From: Pedobacter sp. AK013 | GTDB lineage: Bacteria > Bacteroidota > Bacteroidia > Sphingobacteriales > Sphingobacteriaceae | DNA: 64,000 nt | Direction of reading: 5' to 3' | NCBI RefSeq assembly: GCF_014205835.1 | Contig: NZ_JACHCQ010000025.1 | Coordinates: 41,694 to 105,693, forward strand | Part shown: piece by piece, positions 1 to 8,968 of the stretch | Layout of the letters: the number at the start of each line of letters is the position of its first letter | Position numbering within the stretch: the first letter of the stretch is position 1 | Notes under the pieces: generated by a model | What the model was told of the DNA's origin: nothing | The model's input: the letters and a program-made list of their open reading frames with translations, nothing else | Database searches by the model: none | Translations under genes and position numbers: made by a program

Positions 1-3
1 GCC

Positions 4-1020
4 ATGAAAAAGAATGAACTTATAAACCGATGGTATTCTGATGAAGGGACTGCTTTATTAAATAGCATAATCTGGGCGTTTTCCAAAAAGAAAGAATTAG
101 AGGAAATCGTTAAGTTAAATAAATATGGTGGACGTTGGGATTTGAGGGGAGCTCCATTATCCCATATAGTTGATCAAAAAAAAATAGGAGACTCCAAGTA
201 TCAAATTAATTTAACTACCGGTTCCTTAAGCGTTACCAAGTATGATTTTGTAGATATCGATTTTACTTATGCAGATATCAGCTATGGAACATTTCAGGAA
301 TGTAGTATGGATAACTGTTTGCTATCCAGAACAAAGGCAAGGGAAATGCATATTTACGACTGTAATTTTAATAATTGTGTTTTTGAGCATGTAGAGTTTT
401 CGTATTCATTTATGAATGATAACATTGGAAACCATGCAGGTTCCTATACTAATTGTAAATTTATCAAATCAAAATTGAATGAGTGTATTTTTACTTTTCC
501 TGTTATTGATAATTGCCTTTTTGATGATTGCCATTTATACGCGACAAATTTTGATGGTAGCCGCATGCGAAATACGAAATTTAAAGGAGAGGTAAATTCA
601 TGTATATTCCGAAGCTTTTCACGGCATGCTGTAAAATCGGTTTTTTGGTTATTTAATAGGGTACATCCAAATGATTATCCCAACAGAATGGATAATATCG
701 ATTTTTCAGAGGCCCAAATGTATGGAGTTTCTTTTCTTAATGGCATAAATCTAGATAAGTGTAAGTTCCCTGATGAGGAAGAATTGTTATTAATTAGAGA
801 TCTTAAGTCTATTTATGCTTTGGCCAGCAAACGGATTGCAGAAGAATGGGAGGGAGAGCACAAAAGAATTGGCCTAAATTTAATTAATAATGTATTTTTT
901 AATAAAGATAAGCAGAACCAACCGGCTGATCTTTTAGATAAAAAGATGATGAGGGATAACAATGGAATTGGGGAACGTTTCTTTGGATTAATGACTGAAT
1001 TGGCAAATAAATCAAATTAA
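4..1020 (+). CDS. pentapeptide-repeat-like protein
   Basis: A 338-residue protein whose middle part (about residues 75-200) is rich in five-residue steps with a central Phe or Leu and flanking Asn, Asp or Cys (for example CNFNN, CVFEH, CLFDD, TNFDG). This is typical of the right-handed quadrilateral beta-helix of pentapeptide-repeat proteins. The ends are not repetitive, and there is no signal peptide, so it is probably cytoplasmic. The repeats are irregular compared with McbG/Qnr-type proteins. No function can be assigned. The start lies three bases from the window edge, so an upstream start cannot be excluded. It is followed after 22 bases by a secreted protein and may share its transcript. 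Confidence 0.7.
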   Translation: MKKNELINRWYSDEGTALLNSIIWAFSKKKELEEIVKLNKYGGRWDLRGAPLSHIVDQKKIGDSKYQINLTTGSLSVTKYDFVDIDFTYADISYGTFQECSMDNCLLSRTKAREMHIYDCNFNNCVFEHVEFSYSFMNDNIGNHAGSYTNCKFIKSKLNECIFTFPVIDNCLFDDCHLYATNFDGSRMRNTKFKGEVNSCIFRSFSRHAVKSVFWLFNRVHPNDYPNRMDNIDFSEAQMYGVSFLNGINLDKCKFPDEEELLLIRDLKSIYALASKRIAEEWEGEHKRIGLNLINNVFFNKDKQNQPADLLDKKMMRDNNGIGERFFGLMTELANKSN

Positions 1021-1042
1021 TATCAACAAATAAAATATAAAA

Positions 1043-1600
1043 ATGACTAAACTAAAGCTCCTATTAATAGTATTATCCCTTTGCATCGCTAACAACCTCA
1101 AAGCACAATCTGAGTATATCGTTACACTTCAAAATGATACCATTAAAGGTGAAATCAAAAATTATTTAGAAGATAGGGTTAAATTTATCCCCGAGGGCAG
1201 TACAGAAAGGGTAAGATATAAGGCCACCGAAATAAAAGCTTTTCATGTAAAGCAAAAAAAAGATGAAATAGATTTAGAAGCCCTAAAATTGCCCGGAAAA
1301 AGAAAGCCTTTATTTGTCAATCGGGTTTTGTCAGGTAAAATTATTTTGTACGAATTGATCGAAACTTTTGTGAGGTACAATGGAGCAGTTTCGCATGGTG
1401 TAACCTGGTATGTTAAAAAATTGGACCAGGATATCGTAGAAGTTAAAACTTCTGAACTATCCTTTAACCGAAAAGAGAGAGAAGATGCATTTTTTGTACT
1501 GTTAAAGGATAATCCTAAAGTAGCTGAACAATACCAGAATGGAGGTAAGTTTAGTTTCGATTTTATTAAATCAATCATCAACGCTTATAATCAATCTTAA
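1043..1600 (+). CDS. secreted protein of unknown function
   Basis: A 185-residue protein with a clear N-terminal signal peptide (hydrophobic stretch at about residues 4-16, cleavage likely after the KAQ at 20-22). The mature part begins with a short beta-rich segment (YIVTLQNDTIKGEI) of a kind common in exported Bacteroidota proteins. It shows no catalytic motif I recognise. The location is likely periplasm or outer envelope. It sits between the pentapeptide-repeat gene and another small exported protein with short gaps (22 and 33 bases), which suggests a three-gene unit. The family is unknown to me. Confidence 0.75.
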   Translation: MTKLKLLLIVLSLCIANNLKAQSEYIVTLQNDTIKGEIKNYLEDRVKFIPEGSTERVRYKATEIKAFHVKQKKDEIDLEALKLPGKRKPLFVNRVLSGKIILYELIETFVRYNGAVSHGVTWYVKKLDQDIVEVKTSELSFNRKEREDAFFVLLKDNPKVAEQYQNGGKFSFDFIKSIINAYNQS

Positions 1601-1633
1601 TATTTAAGCAGAACTTTATCTAAATTAATCACA

Positions 1634-1999
1634 ATGATCAAGACATTCTATCTATTTGGCATTTTGGTGTTATTTTCGTTAAGCAGCCAAGCTCAAAATG
1701 CTTCTTCACAACGATTGAACACTCCCGAAAAAAAAGCTACTTTTTTGGTCCGCGATCTGCAGAACAAAATTATGCTGAACGATCAGCAAAAAGATTCGCT
1801 TTTCACTATTTTTCAGTTACAATTTAGACTGGCCGATTCTCTAAAGAAAAATCAAACTGGCGGGATAGCTAAAAGACAATATTTCCAGTCTATGCTGGCC
1901 TCTTCCAAAAGCAGGATAGACAGTGTTCTGACTAAGGATCAGAGAGTACTTTTTTACCAATGGAAGAGTAATCGCAAATCATTAAAATCTAAAATATAA
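1634..1999 (+). CDS. small exported protein, Spy/CpxP-like
   Basis: A 121-residue protein with a signal peptide ending near SSQAQ (residues 17-21). The mature chain is predicted helical. It has two LTxxQ-like motifs, LNDQQ near residue 48 and LTKDQ near residue 99, the arrangement seen in small periplasmic helical proteins of the Spy/CpxP type that bind unfolded proteins or metals. The match is by pattern only. It ends the short unit of exported proteins that follows the pentapeptide gene. Confidence 0.6.
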   Translation: MIKTFYLFGILVLFSLSSQAQNASSQRLNTPEKKATFLVRDLQNKIMLNDQQKDSLFTIFQLQFRLADSLKKNQTGGIAKRQYFQSMLASSKSRIDSVLTKDQRVLFYQWKSNRKSLKSKI

Positions 2000-2103
2000 T
2001 TTCACTTATTCTTATACATACTGAAGCGGTGTCGAGCTCAAATATGTGTTTTAGAATATAAGTTTTCTGAATTTGACATGTGTATATTTTGAGCTGAAAA
2101 GCG

Positions 2104-2138
2104 TATATAAGCGGCCTGCAATAGCGGCTGCTTATATA
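2104..2138 (-). terminator. hairpin downstream of the VOC gene
   Basis: Inverted repeat with 9-base arms (TATATAAGC at 2104-2112, GCTTATATA at 2130-2138) four bases past the stop of the minus-strand VOC gene. On the minus strand it is followed by CGCTTTT, a short U run. A plausible but weak intrinsic terminator. Confidence 0.45.
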
Positions 2139-2141
2139 TCC

Positions 2142-2531
2142 TTATTTCCATTTCAGTATATTAAACTTATGCCCATCAGGGTCGGCAAAGGCGCAACCGT
2201 ACATGCCCTGAAATTCTTCAGGTGGCGAGAATATAGAACCGCCGGCATTTTTTACTTTTACCGCCCATTCATCTACCTCTTCTTTTGTTTCGGCCGAAAG
2301 GGTAAAAATTACTTCATTGCCCTTACTTAAATCGGCCAGTTCGCCTTTCATGCCTTTTTTTAAGCTGTCCTCTTTAAAAAAGTGGATCACAAAATTGTCC
2401 ACTCCGAATAAAAAGCTGGCTAATTCCTCGCTCTCGCGTCCTGCATTTTTTTCAAAGCCGAGTTTGGTATAAAAGGCTCTGCTTTTCTCTACATTTTTAA
2501 CGCCTAAATTGGCCCAGATTTTTGTTTTCAT
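2142..2531 (-). CDS. VOC superfamily (glyoxalase-like) protein
   Basis: A 129-residue protein with the two beta-alpha-beta-beta-beta modules of the vicinal oxygen chelate fold. The first begins at IWANLGVKNVEKSRAFYTKL, and the second ends with the typical FADPDGHKFNI segment. The length suits a one-domain VOC protein acting as a dimer. In the family such proteins bind a metal through His/Glu side chains and act as lyases, dioxygenases or resistance proteins. The substrate cannot be read from the sequence. It lies 30 bases downstream of the DHFR-like gene on the same strand and is probably co-transcribed with it. Confidence 0.85.
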   Translation of the reverse strand: MKTKIWANLGVKNVEKSRAFYTKLGFEKNAGRESEELASFLFGVDNFVIHFFKEDSLKKGMKGELADLSKGNEVIFTLSAETKEEVDEWAVKVKNAGGSIFSPPEEFQGMYGCAFADPDGHKFNILKWK

Positions 2532-2561
2532 AATTATAGTATTTAAAATATTGATTCCTAA

Positions 2562-3116
2562 TTATAATGCTTCGTAACGCAACAATACGGTACCACTTTT
2601 AAAGCTTCGGGTATCGGTTAATTTCAAATTCAATTGCCTTTGTATGCCACTAAAAATAGAAGTGCCCTTACCAATGGCTACCGGATCGATCATGATTTGG
2701 TAAGTGTTAATCAAGCCTGCTTCAGCTAATTGTGCACTTAGATTGCCACTGCCTAAAATGGTAATATCTTTTATCGATGTTTTCTTCAGTTCAGCTATCT
2801 GAGTCAATATATCTCCACTCATTATCCGTGTATTTTGCCAATGGGCGTGTTGCAGCGTATTCGAGCATACAATTTTTTCGGCCCTATTCATGCCATTGGC
2901 TACCTGGGGCATCGCATCAATAGCATTTTGCGATGGCCACCAAGATGCCATCATTTCATAAGTTATCCGGCCGAAGAGCAGGATGCTACCGTACTCCAGA
3001 TTTTTTGCGCTAAACTCGCCTTCTTCCTGGCCGTGTTGATGCCAGTTTATGCCATTGTCTGCATCTTTATAATAACCATCCAGACTGATAAAATTGAATA
3101 CATTTAATTTGCCCAT
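2562..3116 (-). CDS. dihydrofolate reductase family (RibD C-terminal-like) protein
   Basis: A 184-residue cytoplasmic protein. The N-terminus has FISLDGYY, typical of RibD-C/YyaP-type reductases. LLFGRITYEMM follows, then the ILGSGNLSAQLAEAGLI segment that forms the NADPH-binding part of this fold. The reaction is presumably NAD(P)H-dependent, and the substrate is unknown. Proteins of this group are usually not the essential folate-cycle DHFR. It is divergent from the GlxA-type regulator starting at 3251 (134-base gap) and is followed by the VOC gene. This suggests, but does not prove, control of the pair by that regulator. Confidence 0.85.
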   Translation of the reverse strand: MGKLNVFNFISLDGYYKDADNGINWHQHGQEEGEFSAKNLEYGSILLFGRITYEMMASWWPSQNAIDAMPQVANGMNRAEKIVCSNTLQHAHWQNTRIMSGDILTQIAELKKTSIKDITILGSGNLSAQLAEAGLINTYQIMIDPVAIGKGTSIFSGIQRQLNLKLTDTRSFKSGTVLLRYEAL

Positions 3117-3250
3117 TGTTTCTATTGCTTTAGCTGTTTACAAATCTCTGTAGATTATCGATACCATTTAGGTGGCATAAATGACAACTTGAGGGCGTGA
3201 AAGTGACATATAAAATGCCTAATTTAGTTGTTAATAAATAACTATTTATT

Positions 3251-4219
3251 ATGTTAAATGTTTGTCTTTATATTTTCGATGAAGCTGTTCCTTCATCGGT
3301 TACAGGGGTGGTAGATTTACTGAGTGGTGCCAACCGTTATATGGAGCGTACCGGTAAAAAGCCTGTATTTGCACTAAGTTTGGTAGCAGAAAAAGACCAC
3401 GAAATTCCTTTTCATTTTAACAATATCAATATTCAGTTGGTAAATTACGAGGAGATACAAAAGGCTGACCTGATTATTATCCCTTCATTCAGTGTAGGCA
3501 ATGAGGGCGTGTTGGATAGAAACCAGGCGGCCGTTAGCTGGATAAAGGAAATGTATGCCTCCCGAACCGAGGTAGCCAGTTTATGTGTAGGCAGTTACTT
3601 TTTGGCCGAAGCAGGCTTGCTTGATGGTAAAGAAGTAACCTCACACTGGGCAGTAGCAGCCGATATGCAGAAACGTTACCCCAAAATCAGGATGAAAAGC
3701 GATTTGGTTACTACAGATCAGGATGGCGTTTACACCAGTGGTGGGGCATTCTCTTCGCTTAAACTGATCCTCTACCTGATCGAGAAATTTTGTGGCCGCG
3801 AAGCTGCTTTATGGATCAGCAAGATGTTTGCCATTGAGATGGATAGAAGCAGCCAGGCACATTTTAAGGTATTTACCGGCCAGCATCAGCATGATGATAA
3901 AGACATTTTAAAGGCCCAACGCTACATTGAAGAAAACTACCAGAACGATATGACAATGGATGAGGTATCTAGCCTGGTGAATATGGGGAAACGTAATTTT
4001 ATCCGTCGGTTTAAAGCCGCCACCAATAATACACCATTCGAATATTTACAAAGGGTAAGGATAGAATCGGCCAAAAAAGCCATCGAAATGAACCATAAAG
4101 ACCTGCCATTTATTATGGAAGATACAGGCTACAGCGACCTGAAAGCATTCAGGAAAATCTTTAAACGCATTACGGGGCTATCGCCTATGGAATACAAACG
4201 AAAATATGCGCGGATTTAA
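3251..4219 (+). CDS. GlxA-type transcriptional regulator (DJ-1/PfpI domain + AraC HTH)
   Basis: A 322-residue regulator. Residues 1-190 form a DJ-1/PfpI-like amidotransferase-fold domain with the nucleophile-elbow Cys at about 112 (SLCVGSY). Residues about 220-320 form an AraC-type double helix-turn-helix with the signature ending GLSPMEYKRKY. In this family the N-terminal domain usually serves as a ligand sensor. The gene is divergent from the DHFR-like/VOC pair across a 134-base region that could hold shared operator sites, so local regulation of that pair is a reasonable inference. The ATG start follows an AT-rich leader. No truncation is seen. Confidence 0.9.
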   Translation: MLNVCLYIFDEAVPSSVTGVVDLLSGANRYMERTGKKPVFALSLVAEKDHEIPFHFNNINIQLVNYEEIQKADLIIIPSFSVGNEGVLDRNQAAVSWIKEMYASRTEVASLCVGSYFLAEAGLLDGKEVTSHWAVAADMQKRYPKIRMKSDLVTTDQDGVYTSGGAFSSLKLILYLIEKFCGREAALWISKMFAIEMDRSSQAHFKVFTGQHQHDDKDILKAQRYIEENYQNDMTMDEVSSLVNMGKRNFIRRFKAATNNTPFEYLQRVRIESAKKAIEMNHKDLPFIMEDTGYSDLKAFRKIFKRITGLSPMEYKRKYARI

Positions 4220-4343
4220 ATTATCAGATGGGCAGGGTATGCCGGGAGAACAATAAAATTTTATGACGTAGGGGTAAATCGAAATGTTGTTGTCATACTT
4301 TCAAAACACAATAAATATTTAATTATTTAAAAAAACAAAAAGT

Positions 4344-4913
4344 ATGAAAATGAACAGGTTTTATTTATTAGTTGCTGTTATGGTTATTACAGCGGGAGCG
4401 GTAAAAGCACAAGATGCTGATCTTGTATTTGGTGTAAAAGCAGGTATAAACTATGCAACATTGCCAACAAGTTTGAATGCCATAACAGATAAAAAAGGAA
4501 AGGTAGGTTATAATTTTGGCGTGTTTGCCCGGGTTGGTAAATCGTTATATTTTCAGCCAGAATTAAACTATGTTAGCTTTAAGAGTTCGTATGTTTATGC
4601 AGCTAACACTTATACCCCAAAATTTAACCAATTAAATTTGCCCCTTATGGTGGGGTACAAACTTGTTGATACCAAAGACTTAAATTTTAGGGTTTCTGCA
4701 GGTCCTGATATTAATTATACCCTTAACGAGGCTAAGGGGCCGAGTGGCTTTGAGTATAAAAAACTTAATTTCGGTGGAGTGCTCAATGCAGGCGTAGATA
4801 TCGGTAATGTCAGTATTGATGCCAGATACAGCAGAGGCCTTACAAAAATTAATAAGGGACTCGGCGAAAAAAGTGGTTTGTTTAATCTATCTGTTGGGTT
4901 TAAACTATTTTAA
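4344..4913 (+). CDS. outer-membrane beta-barrel (porin-like) protein
   Basis: A 189-residue protein with a signal peptide ending at VKAQ (residues 20-23), followed by alternating amphipathic strands (FGVKAGINYA, YFQPELNYVSF, LPLMVGYKL, VSIDARYSRGL) and a C-terminal aromatic, NLSVGFKLF. This is the usual picture of small eight-stranded Bacteroidota outer-membrane proteins of the PorT/OmpX-like group. The function is unknown. An intrinsic terminator follows immediately, and the gene appears to be transcribed alone. Confidence 0.85.
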   Translation: MKMNRFYLLVAVMVITAGAVKAQDADLVFGVKAGINYATLPTSLNAITDKKGKVGYNFGVFARVGKSLYFQPELNYVSFKSSYVYAANTYTPKFNQLNLPLMVGYKLVDTKDLNFRVSAGPDINYTLNEAKGPSGFEYKKLNFGGVLNAGVDIGNVSIDARYSRGLTKINKGLGEKSGLFNLSVGFKLF

Positions 4914-4949
4914 AAGAGTCGGTTCATTAACCAATTCCATATAAAACTT

Positions 4950-4979
4950 GCCCTTCAGTTTATGCTGAAGGGCTTTTTG
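4950..4979 (+). terminator. intrinsic terminator
   Basis: Perfect 9-base stem GCCCTTCAG / CTGAAGGGC (4950-4958, 4965-4973) with a six-base loop, followed by TTTTTGCTTTTT. It lies 36 bases after the stop of the barrel protein gene. Confidence 0.9.
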
Positions 4980-5080
4980 CTTTTTATCCTATTGATTTAT
5001 CAATGAAACCATCATTCAAGATGAACTAAATTCTTTAAAAACTAAAAATGTGTAACTTAAATCCGTAAAAGATATATCAA

Positions 5081-6007
5081 ATGAAATATAACCGACGCGA
5101 TTTTATTGGTGGCAGCATGGCACTCACATCTGCTTTATTTTTAATGCCAATGGAAACATTTAGTACACCTTTTTCCGGATCTGAAAAATCAACAAATGGT
5201 TTCGCACTAAAAATCATGGCCCCTTATTGGGGCTTTAATGGCTCAGTAACCGATTTTTGCAAAAAGGCAAAAGATTCAGGTTATGATGGAATAGAAATTC
5301 TCTGGTCGGTAGAAATTGCTGAAGAATTATTTAAATCGTTAAAAAAATATCAATTAGAAGTGGGTTTTCTTTGCCGTGGAGATGAAGCTCTTCCAGTACC
5401 ACATTTTGCAACTTTTAAAAAAGTACTTAAAGAAGCCATTGAACATCAATACCAAAAACCATTGTATATAAATGTTCATTCCGGAAAGGACTTTTTTCAA
5501 TACCAGGAAAACAAAAAATTCATTGATTTTACTATTCAGTATGCTAAAGAAACAGGCGTTCCTATTTATCATGAAACCCATCGGTCGCGTATGCTTTATT
5601 CGGCTCCGGCATCATTATCATATTTACAGGGAAACCCTGATTTAAGGCTAACCCTCGATATTTCTCATTGGTGTAATGTTAGCGAAAGTTTACTCGACGA
5701 TCAGCCAGAAACCGTGGCACTTGCTATTTCACGTACCGATCATGTTCACGCCAGGGTTGGCCATGCAGAAGGACCACAAGTAAGCGATCCAAGAGCTCCG
5801 GAATGGAAACAAGCAGTTGAAGCGCATTTTGCCTGGTGGGACAAAGTTGTTGCCATCAAAAAACAGCAGGGTAAAATCCTGACGATGTTAACCGAATTTG
5901 GACCGCCCAGTTACATGCCAACCATTCCGTTTACCAATCTGCCAGTTGCCGACCAATGGGCAATAAATGTGTATATGATGCAGGTTTGGAGAAAAAGATA
6001 TTTGTAG
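5081..6007 (+). CDS. Tat-exported sugar isomerase/epimerase-like TIM-barrel protein
   Basis: A 308-residue protein starting with a twin-arginine signal (NRRDFIGGSMAL, Arg5-Arg6) and a hydrophobic stretch, so it is probably exported folded. The mature part resembles xylose-isomerase-like TIM barrels (AP endonuclease 2 superfamily). Metal-ligand-like segments are YINVHSGKDFF, YHETHRSRM, LTLDISHW, DHVHARVGH and the Glu in TEFGP near the C-terminus. In the family these residues coordinate a divalent metal for isomerisation or epimerisation of sugars. The exact substrate is unknown. A ROK sugar kinase follows 212 bases downstream, which supports a role in carbohydrate use. Confidence 0.8.
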   Translation: MKYNRRDFIGGSMALTSALFLMPMETFSTPFSGSEKSTNGFALKIMAPYWGFNGSVTDFCKKAKDSGYDGIEILWSVEIAEELFKSLKKYQLEVGFLCRGDEALPVPHFATFKKVLKEAIEHQYQKPLYINVHSGKDFFQYQENKKFIDFTIQYAKETGVPIYHETHRSRMLYSAPASLSYLQGNPDLRLTLDISHWCNVSESLLDDQPETVALAISRTDHVHARVGHAEGPQVSDPRAPEWKQAVEAHFAWWDKVVAIKKQQGKILTMLTEFGPPSYMPTIPFTNLPVADQWAINVYMMQVWRKRYL

Positions 6008-6219
6008 TCTTTCGCGCTTGTTGTGTTTTTTTAAGCAAAATAGAGAATATAAAAGGTGAAAAATCATTTTTAATCAATATTAAAAGGTTTTGGCTGAAAT
6101 ATAACGGTTAGAGGTTTATTGAATTCAATTTTTAGCCTATATTAGATTCGAATAATAAATGATATGGAAAAATATGTCTAATAAAGCTATGCAAATGAGA
6201 TTTAAAATAGGTTTGATAT

Positions 6220-7185
6220 ATGATTACTTTAAATAATTTCAACGTGGAACAGTCGTATGCTATCGGAATAGATGTTGGCGGCTCATCACTCAAATGTGGA
6301 GTAGTAAACCAAAGTGGAGAAATTTTATATTCCATTATTGTATCGCTAAAAAATGCAAAAACACAAGGTGCAATTATTGCGCTCATTGTAGAAGCGATCA
6401 ATACCTGTGCTAAAAAAATTAAAAATCCTATTCTTGGCGTAGGCATTGGTTTTCCGGGGATTATTTACAAGAATAAGATTATCGCTGGGGCTGATAATTT
6501 ACCAGGCTTTAAACAATTGGCTTTAGGCGAAATCCTCCAAGAAGTAACACGTTATAATATTATAATGGATAATGATGCCAATTTAATGGGACTTGGAGAA
6601 ATGACTTATGGGGCTGCCAAAGATTGTAGCGATGTGGTTTTTCTTACCGTGGGTACGGGAATTGGAGGCGGAGTGATGATTGATAACAAGCTTTACGGAG
6701 GGTTTAGAAATAGAGGTACAGAGTTAGGACATATTGTTGTACAGCACAATGGCGTTGCTTGTGCCTGTGGAGGTCGAGGTTGTTTGGAAGCTTATGCATC
6801 AGTATCGGCCCTGCTTAAACATTATCAGTCTATCCATCCTAATCCACCAGAAGAGATTGATGGTAAATATATGGTAGAAAAGTACCTGGCCAGAGAAGAA
6901 TATGCTGTTGAAGCTATGGAATCGCATTTCGATTATCTGGCTACGGGCATCATTAGTTTTATAAATGTATTTAGCCCGCAAAAAATTGTAATTGGTGGAG
7001 GCATAAGTGAATCTGGCGCCTTTTATGTTCGGGAAATAGAAAGAAGAATAAAAACATTAGCCGTGCCTATTGCCCCTGGTAATGAATTGGTTGTTGCGGC
7101 TAAGCTGGGCAACAAGGCCGGTTTATTAGGCTGTGCGGCAAATGTTTTTCAAAAGTTTAAAGCATTTGATTATGCAACGAAGTAA
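6220..7185 (+). CDS. ROK family sugar kinase
   Basis: A 321-residue cytoplasmic kinase. The phosphate-binding loop is GIDVGGSSLKCGV (from about residue 16). The catalytic Asp lies in MDNDANLMGLGE. The ROK zinc site is present as GHIVV followed by CACGGRGCLEAYAS. The second nucleotide motif is IVIGGGISESG. The length matches glucokinase/N-acetylmannosamine kinase-type ROK proteins, and there is no N-terminal helix-turn-helix, so it is an enzyme rather than a repressor. Glucose, mannose or an amino sugar is the likely substrate. It follows a Tat-exported isomerase-like gene and ends before a strong terminator. Confidence 0.88.
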   Translation: MITLNNFNVEQSYAIGIDVGGSSLKCGVVNQSGEILYSIIVSLKNAKTQGAIIALIVEAINTCAKKIKNPILGVGIGFPGIIYKNKIIAGADNLPGFKQLALGEILQEVTRYNIIMDNDANLMGLGEMTYGAAKDCSDVVFLTVGTGIGGGVMIDNKLYGGFRNRGTELGHIVVQHNGVACACGGRGCLEAYASVSALLKHYQSIHPNPPEEIDGKYMVEKYLAREEYAVEAMESHFDYLATGIISFINVFSPQKIVIGGGISESGAFYVREIERRIKTLAVPIAPGNELVVAAKLGNKAGLLGCAANVFQKFKAFDYATK

Positions 7186-7747
7186 TTTTTCAGAAAAATA
7201 ATAATGTAAACCTAAATCTATACCTTTTTCGGCGAATCAATAGGAAACAAAAAGTATTGAATTTAAACAGAAAGGATATTCTAACTTTTAGAATATCCTT
7301 TTTTTCGTCAAATACACAATATCGCTTACTGGAAAATATAATCCGATCAATTATTTACGCCATTTATCTTCGTTTGCTTTTGAGTTATTTTGTTAAAATA
7401 ATCACAGAAAAGATCGGAATAACCTTTTAAACACAAATTTGAAAGTATTTTAAACTCCTTTTATCCCTCGCAATAAATTTCTAACCTTGCCATTTAATGT
7501 CAAATTATTACCTCTTTTTCGAGGAGAAATAAGTCTGATAGCATAAGATTATTATTTTAAGCCAGCCCTTTCTAAATCTCATTGTAAAATAAACAAGGCA
7601 TTATTATTGTTAAGGGGAGATCAGTGTTGTTTTTAAAAAAATAGCGTAATTTTATAACTATAAAAATAATACGATTTTTCAGCTTTAAAGATTTTTAAAA
7701 AATGCATTTCCTTCATCATATTAAATTATCGCAACCCCAATACGCTC
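7186..7747. other. 562-base non-coding gap
   Basis: Very AT-rich stretch between the ROK kinase and the HD/PycTM gene. Apart from the terminator at 7272-7305, I see no convincing ORF, repeat or RNA structure. The promoter for the downstream two-gene unit must lie in its right part, but no clear TAnnTTTG element stands out. Confidence 0.6.
7272..7305 (+). terminator. strong intrinsic terminator after the ROK kinase
   Basis: Perfect 13-base stem (AAGGATATTCTAA at 7272-7284, TTAGAATATCCTT at 7288-7300), a three-base loop and a run of T on the plus strand. It lies 86 bases after the ROK stop codon. Confidence 0.92.
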
Positions 7748-8968
7748 ATGAACTATAAAAAATTGCAGGAAGATGTAGAAAAGCACGTTCGCGATTACTT
7801 CCATCGCCATAACGACCCACGTTTAGTTTATCATAACCTGGAACATACGCAAGAAGTGGTAAATGCTGCGCAGCAAATCGCCAATCATTACCAGTTAAAT
7901 GAGCAGGATTTTTTTTCTGTAACGGTTGCAGCCTATTTTCATGATACAGGTTATTTTGAAGATGCATTAAATCATGAAGCAAAAGGAGCAGAACTGGCTG
8001 ATGATTTTTTAGCAAAGCATCAGGTTAATCAAGAAATCCGTGATCATGTTAGGAACGCAATACTGGCCACTAAAATTCCGCAGAAACCTAAAAATGAAAT
8101 TGATAAAATTATTTGCGATGCAGATCTGTTCCATTTAGGTCTGCCCGATTTCCGCGCAAAAGGGAAATTGATGCATAAGGAAAATGAACTGATCTATAAA
8201 AAAGATATCAGTAAGCTCGATTGGCGTAAAAAGGATATCCAGTTTATGGAATCACATCATTACCATACTGATTATGCCAATCTGCTGTTAAGCGATCAGA
8301 AACAAAAAAATATCGAAAAACTGAAAAGTAAATTAACAGCACAGGAAGAAATTAGTGCCGAATTGGCCGAGCCCGAAAATTTTGCATCAGCCATTGTAAA
8401 AGAGAAAGACAAAAAAAAGAAAGGTAAAGACGATCGGCCTGATAAAGGTATTGAAACCATGTTTAGGATTACTTCTGCCAATAACCAACGCCTAAGCGAT
8501 ATGGCCGATAACAAGGCTCATATTCTGATTACGGTAAATTCGATCATGCTTTCCTTAATCGTGAGTTTATTGTTAAGGCGGTTGGAAGATCATGGCAACC
8601 TGATTATCCCCACATTTATTTTATTATTAGTGAGCTTAACCTGCGTGGTGGTTTCCATTTTATCTACCCGTCCGTCTATTCCAAAAGGAGAATTCACTCA
8701 GGAAGATATGGATAATAAAAAGGTGAATTTATTGTTTTTTGGTAACTTTTATAAGATGAGCTTACCAAGCTATACCGATGGTATGATTAAGGTAATGAAC
8801 GATAAAGATTTTTTATATGGAACATTGATAACCGATGTATACTCGCAAGGTGTAGTTTTGGGCAGAAAGTATAAACTGATCCGCCTGGCCTATAATATTT
8901 TCATGTTTGGTTTAATTGCAGCAGTATTTGCATTTGTAATTGCTTACGCAGCTTACGGTAAACTTTAA
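7748..8968 (+). CDS. HD phosphohydrolase fused to a PycTM-like (Pycsar effector) membrane domain
   Basis: A 406-residue, two-part protein. Residues 1-185 are an HD domain: His29 and His33 in YHNLEH, the HD pair at 65-66 (YFHDTGY), and Asp124/Asp126 in CDADLF, all consistent with a metal-dependent phosphohydrolase. A charged linker (about 185-232) leads to residues 235-406, which resemble the PycTM/DUF5706 effector domain: the conserved RITSANNQRLSDMADNKA helix, then two hydrophobic segments at about 260-305, a soluble loop, and a final membrane segment near 385-403. In Pycsar defence this domain damages the membrane when it senses cUMP or cCMP. No uridylate or cytidylate cyclase gene lies near. 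The stop overlaps the ppk1 start by one base, so the two are translationally coupled. The substrate of the HD domain is unknown. Confidence 0.82.
   Translation: MNYKKLQEDVEKHVRDYFHRHNDPRLVYHNLEHTQEVVNAAQQIANHYQLNEQDFFSVTVAAYFHDTGYFEDALNHEAKGAELADDFLAKHQVNQEIRDHVRNAILATKIPQKPKNEIDKIICDADLFHLGLPDFRAKGKLMHKENELIYKKDISKLDWRKKDIQFMESHHYHTDYANLLLSDQKQKNIEKLKSKLTAQEEISAELAEPENFASAIVKEKDKKKKGKDDRPDKGIETMFRITSANNQRLSDMADNKAHILITVNSIMLSLIVSLLLRRLEDHGNLIIPTFILLLVSLTCVVVSILSTRPSIPKGEFTQEDMDNKKVNLLFFGNFYKMSLPSYTDGMIKVMNDKDFLYGTLITDVYSQGVVLGRKYKLIRLAYNIFMFGLIAAVFAFVIAYAAYGKL

Noticed and set aside
7186..7747. Small RNA or riboswitch in the 562-base gap
   Set aside because: Only a terminator hairpin is convincing; the rest is AT-rich without paired structure that I can see.
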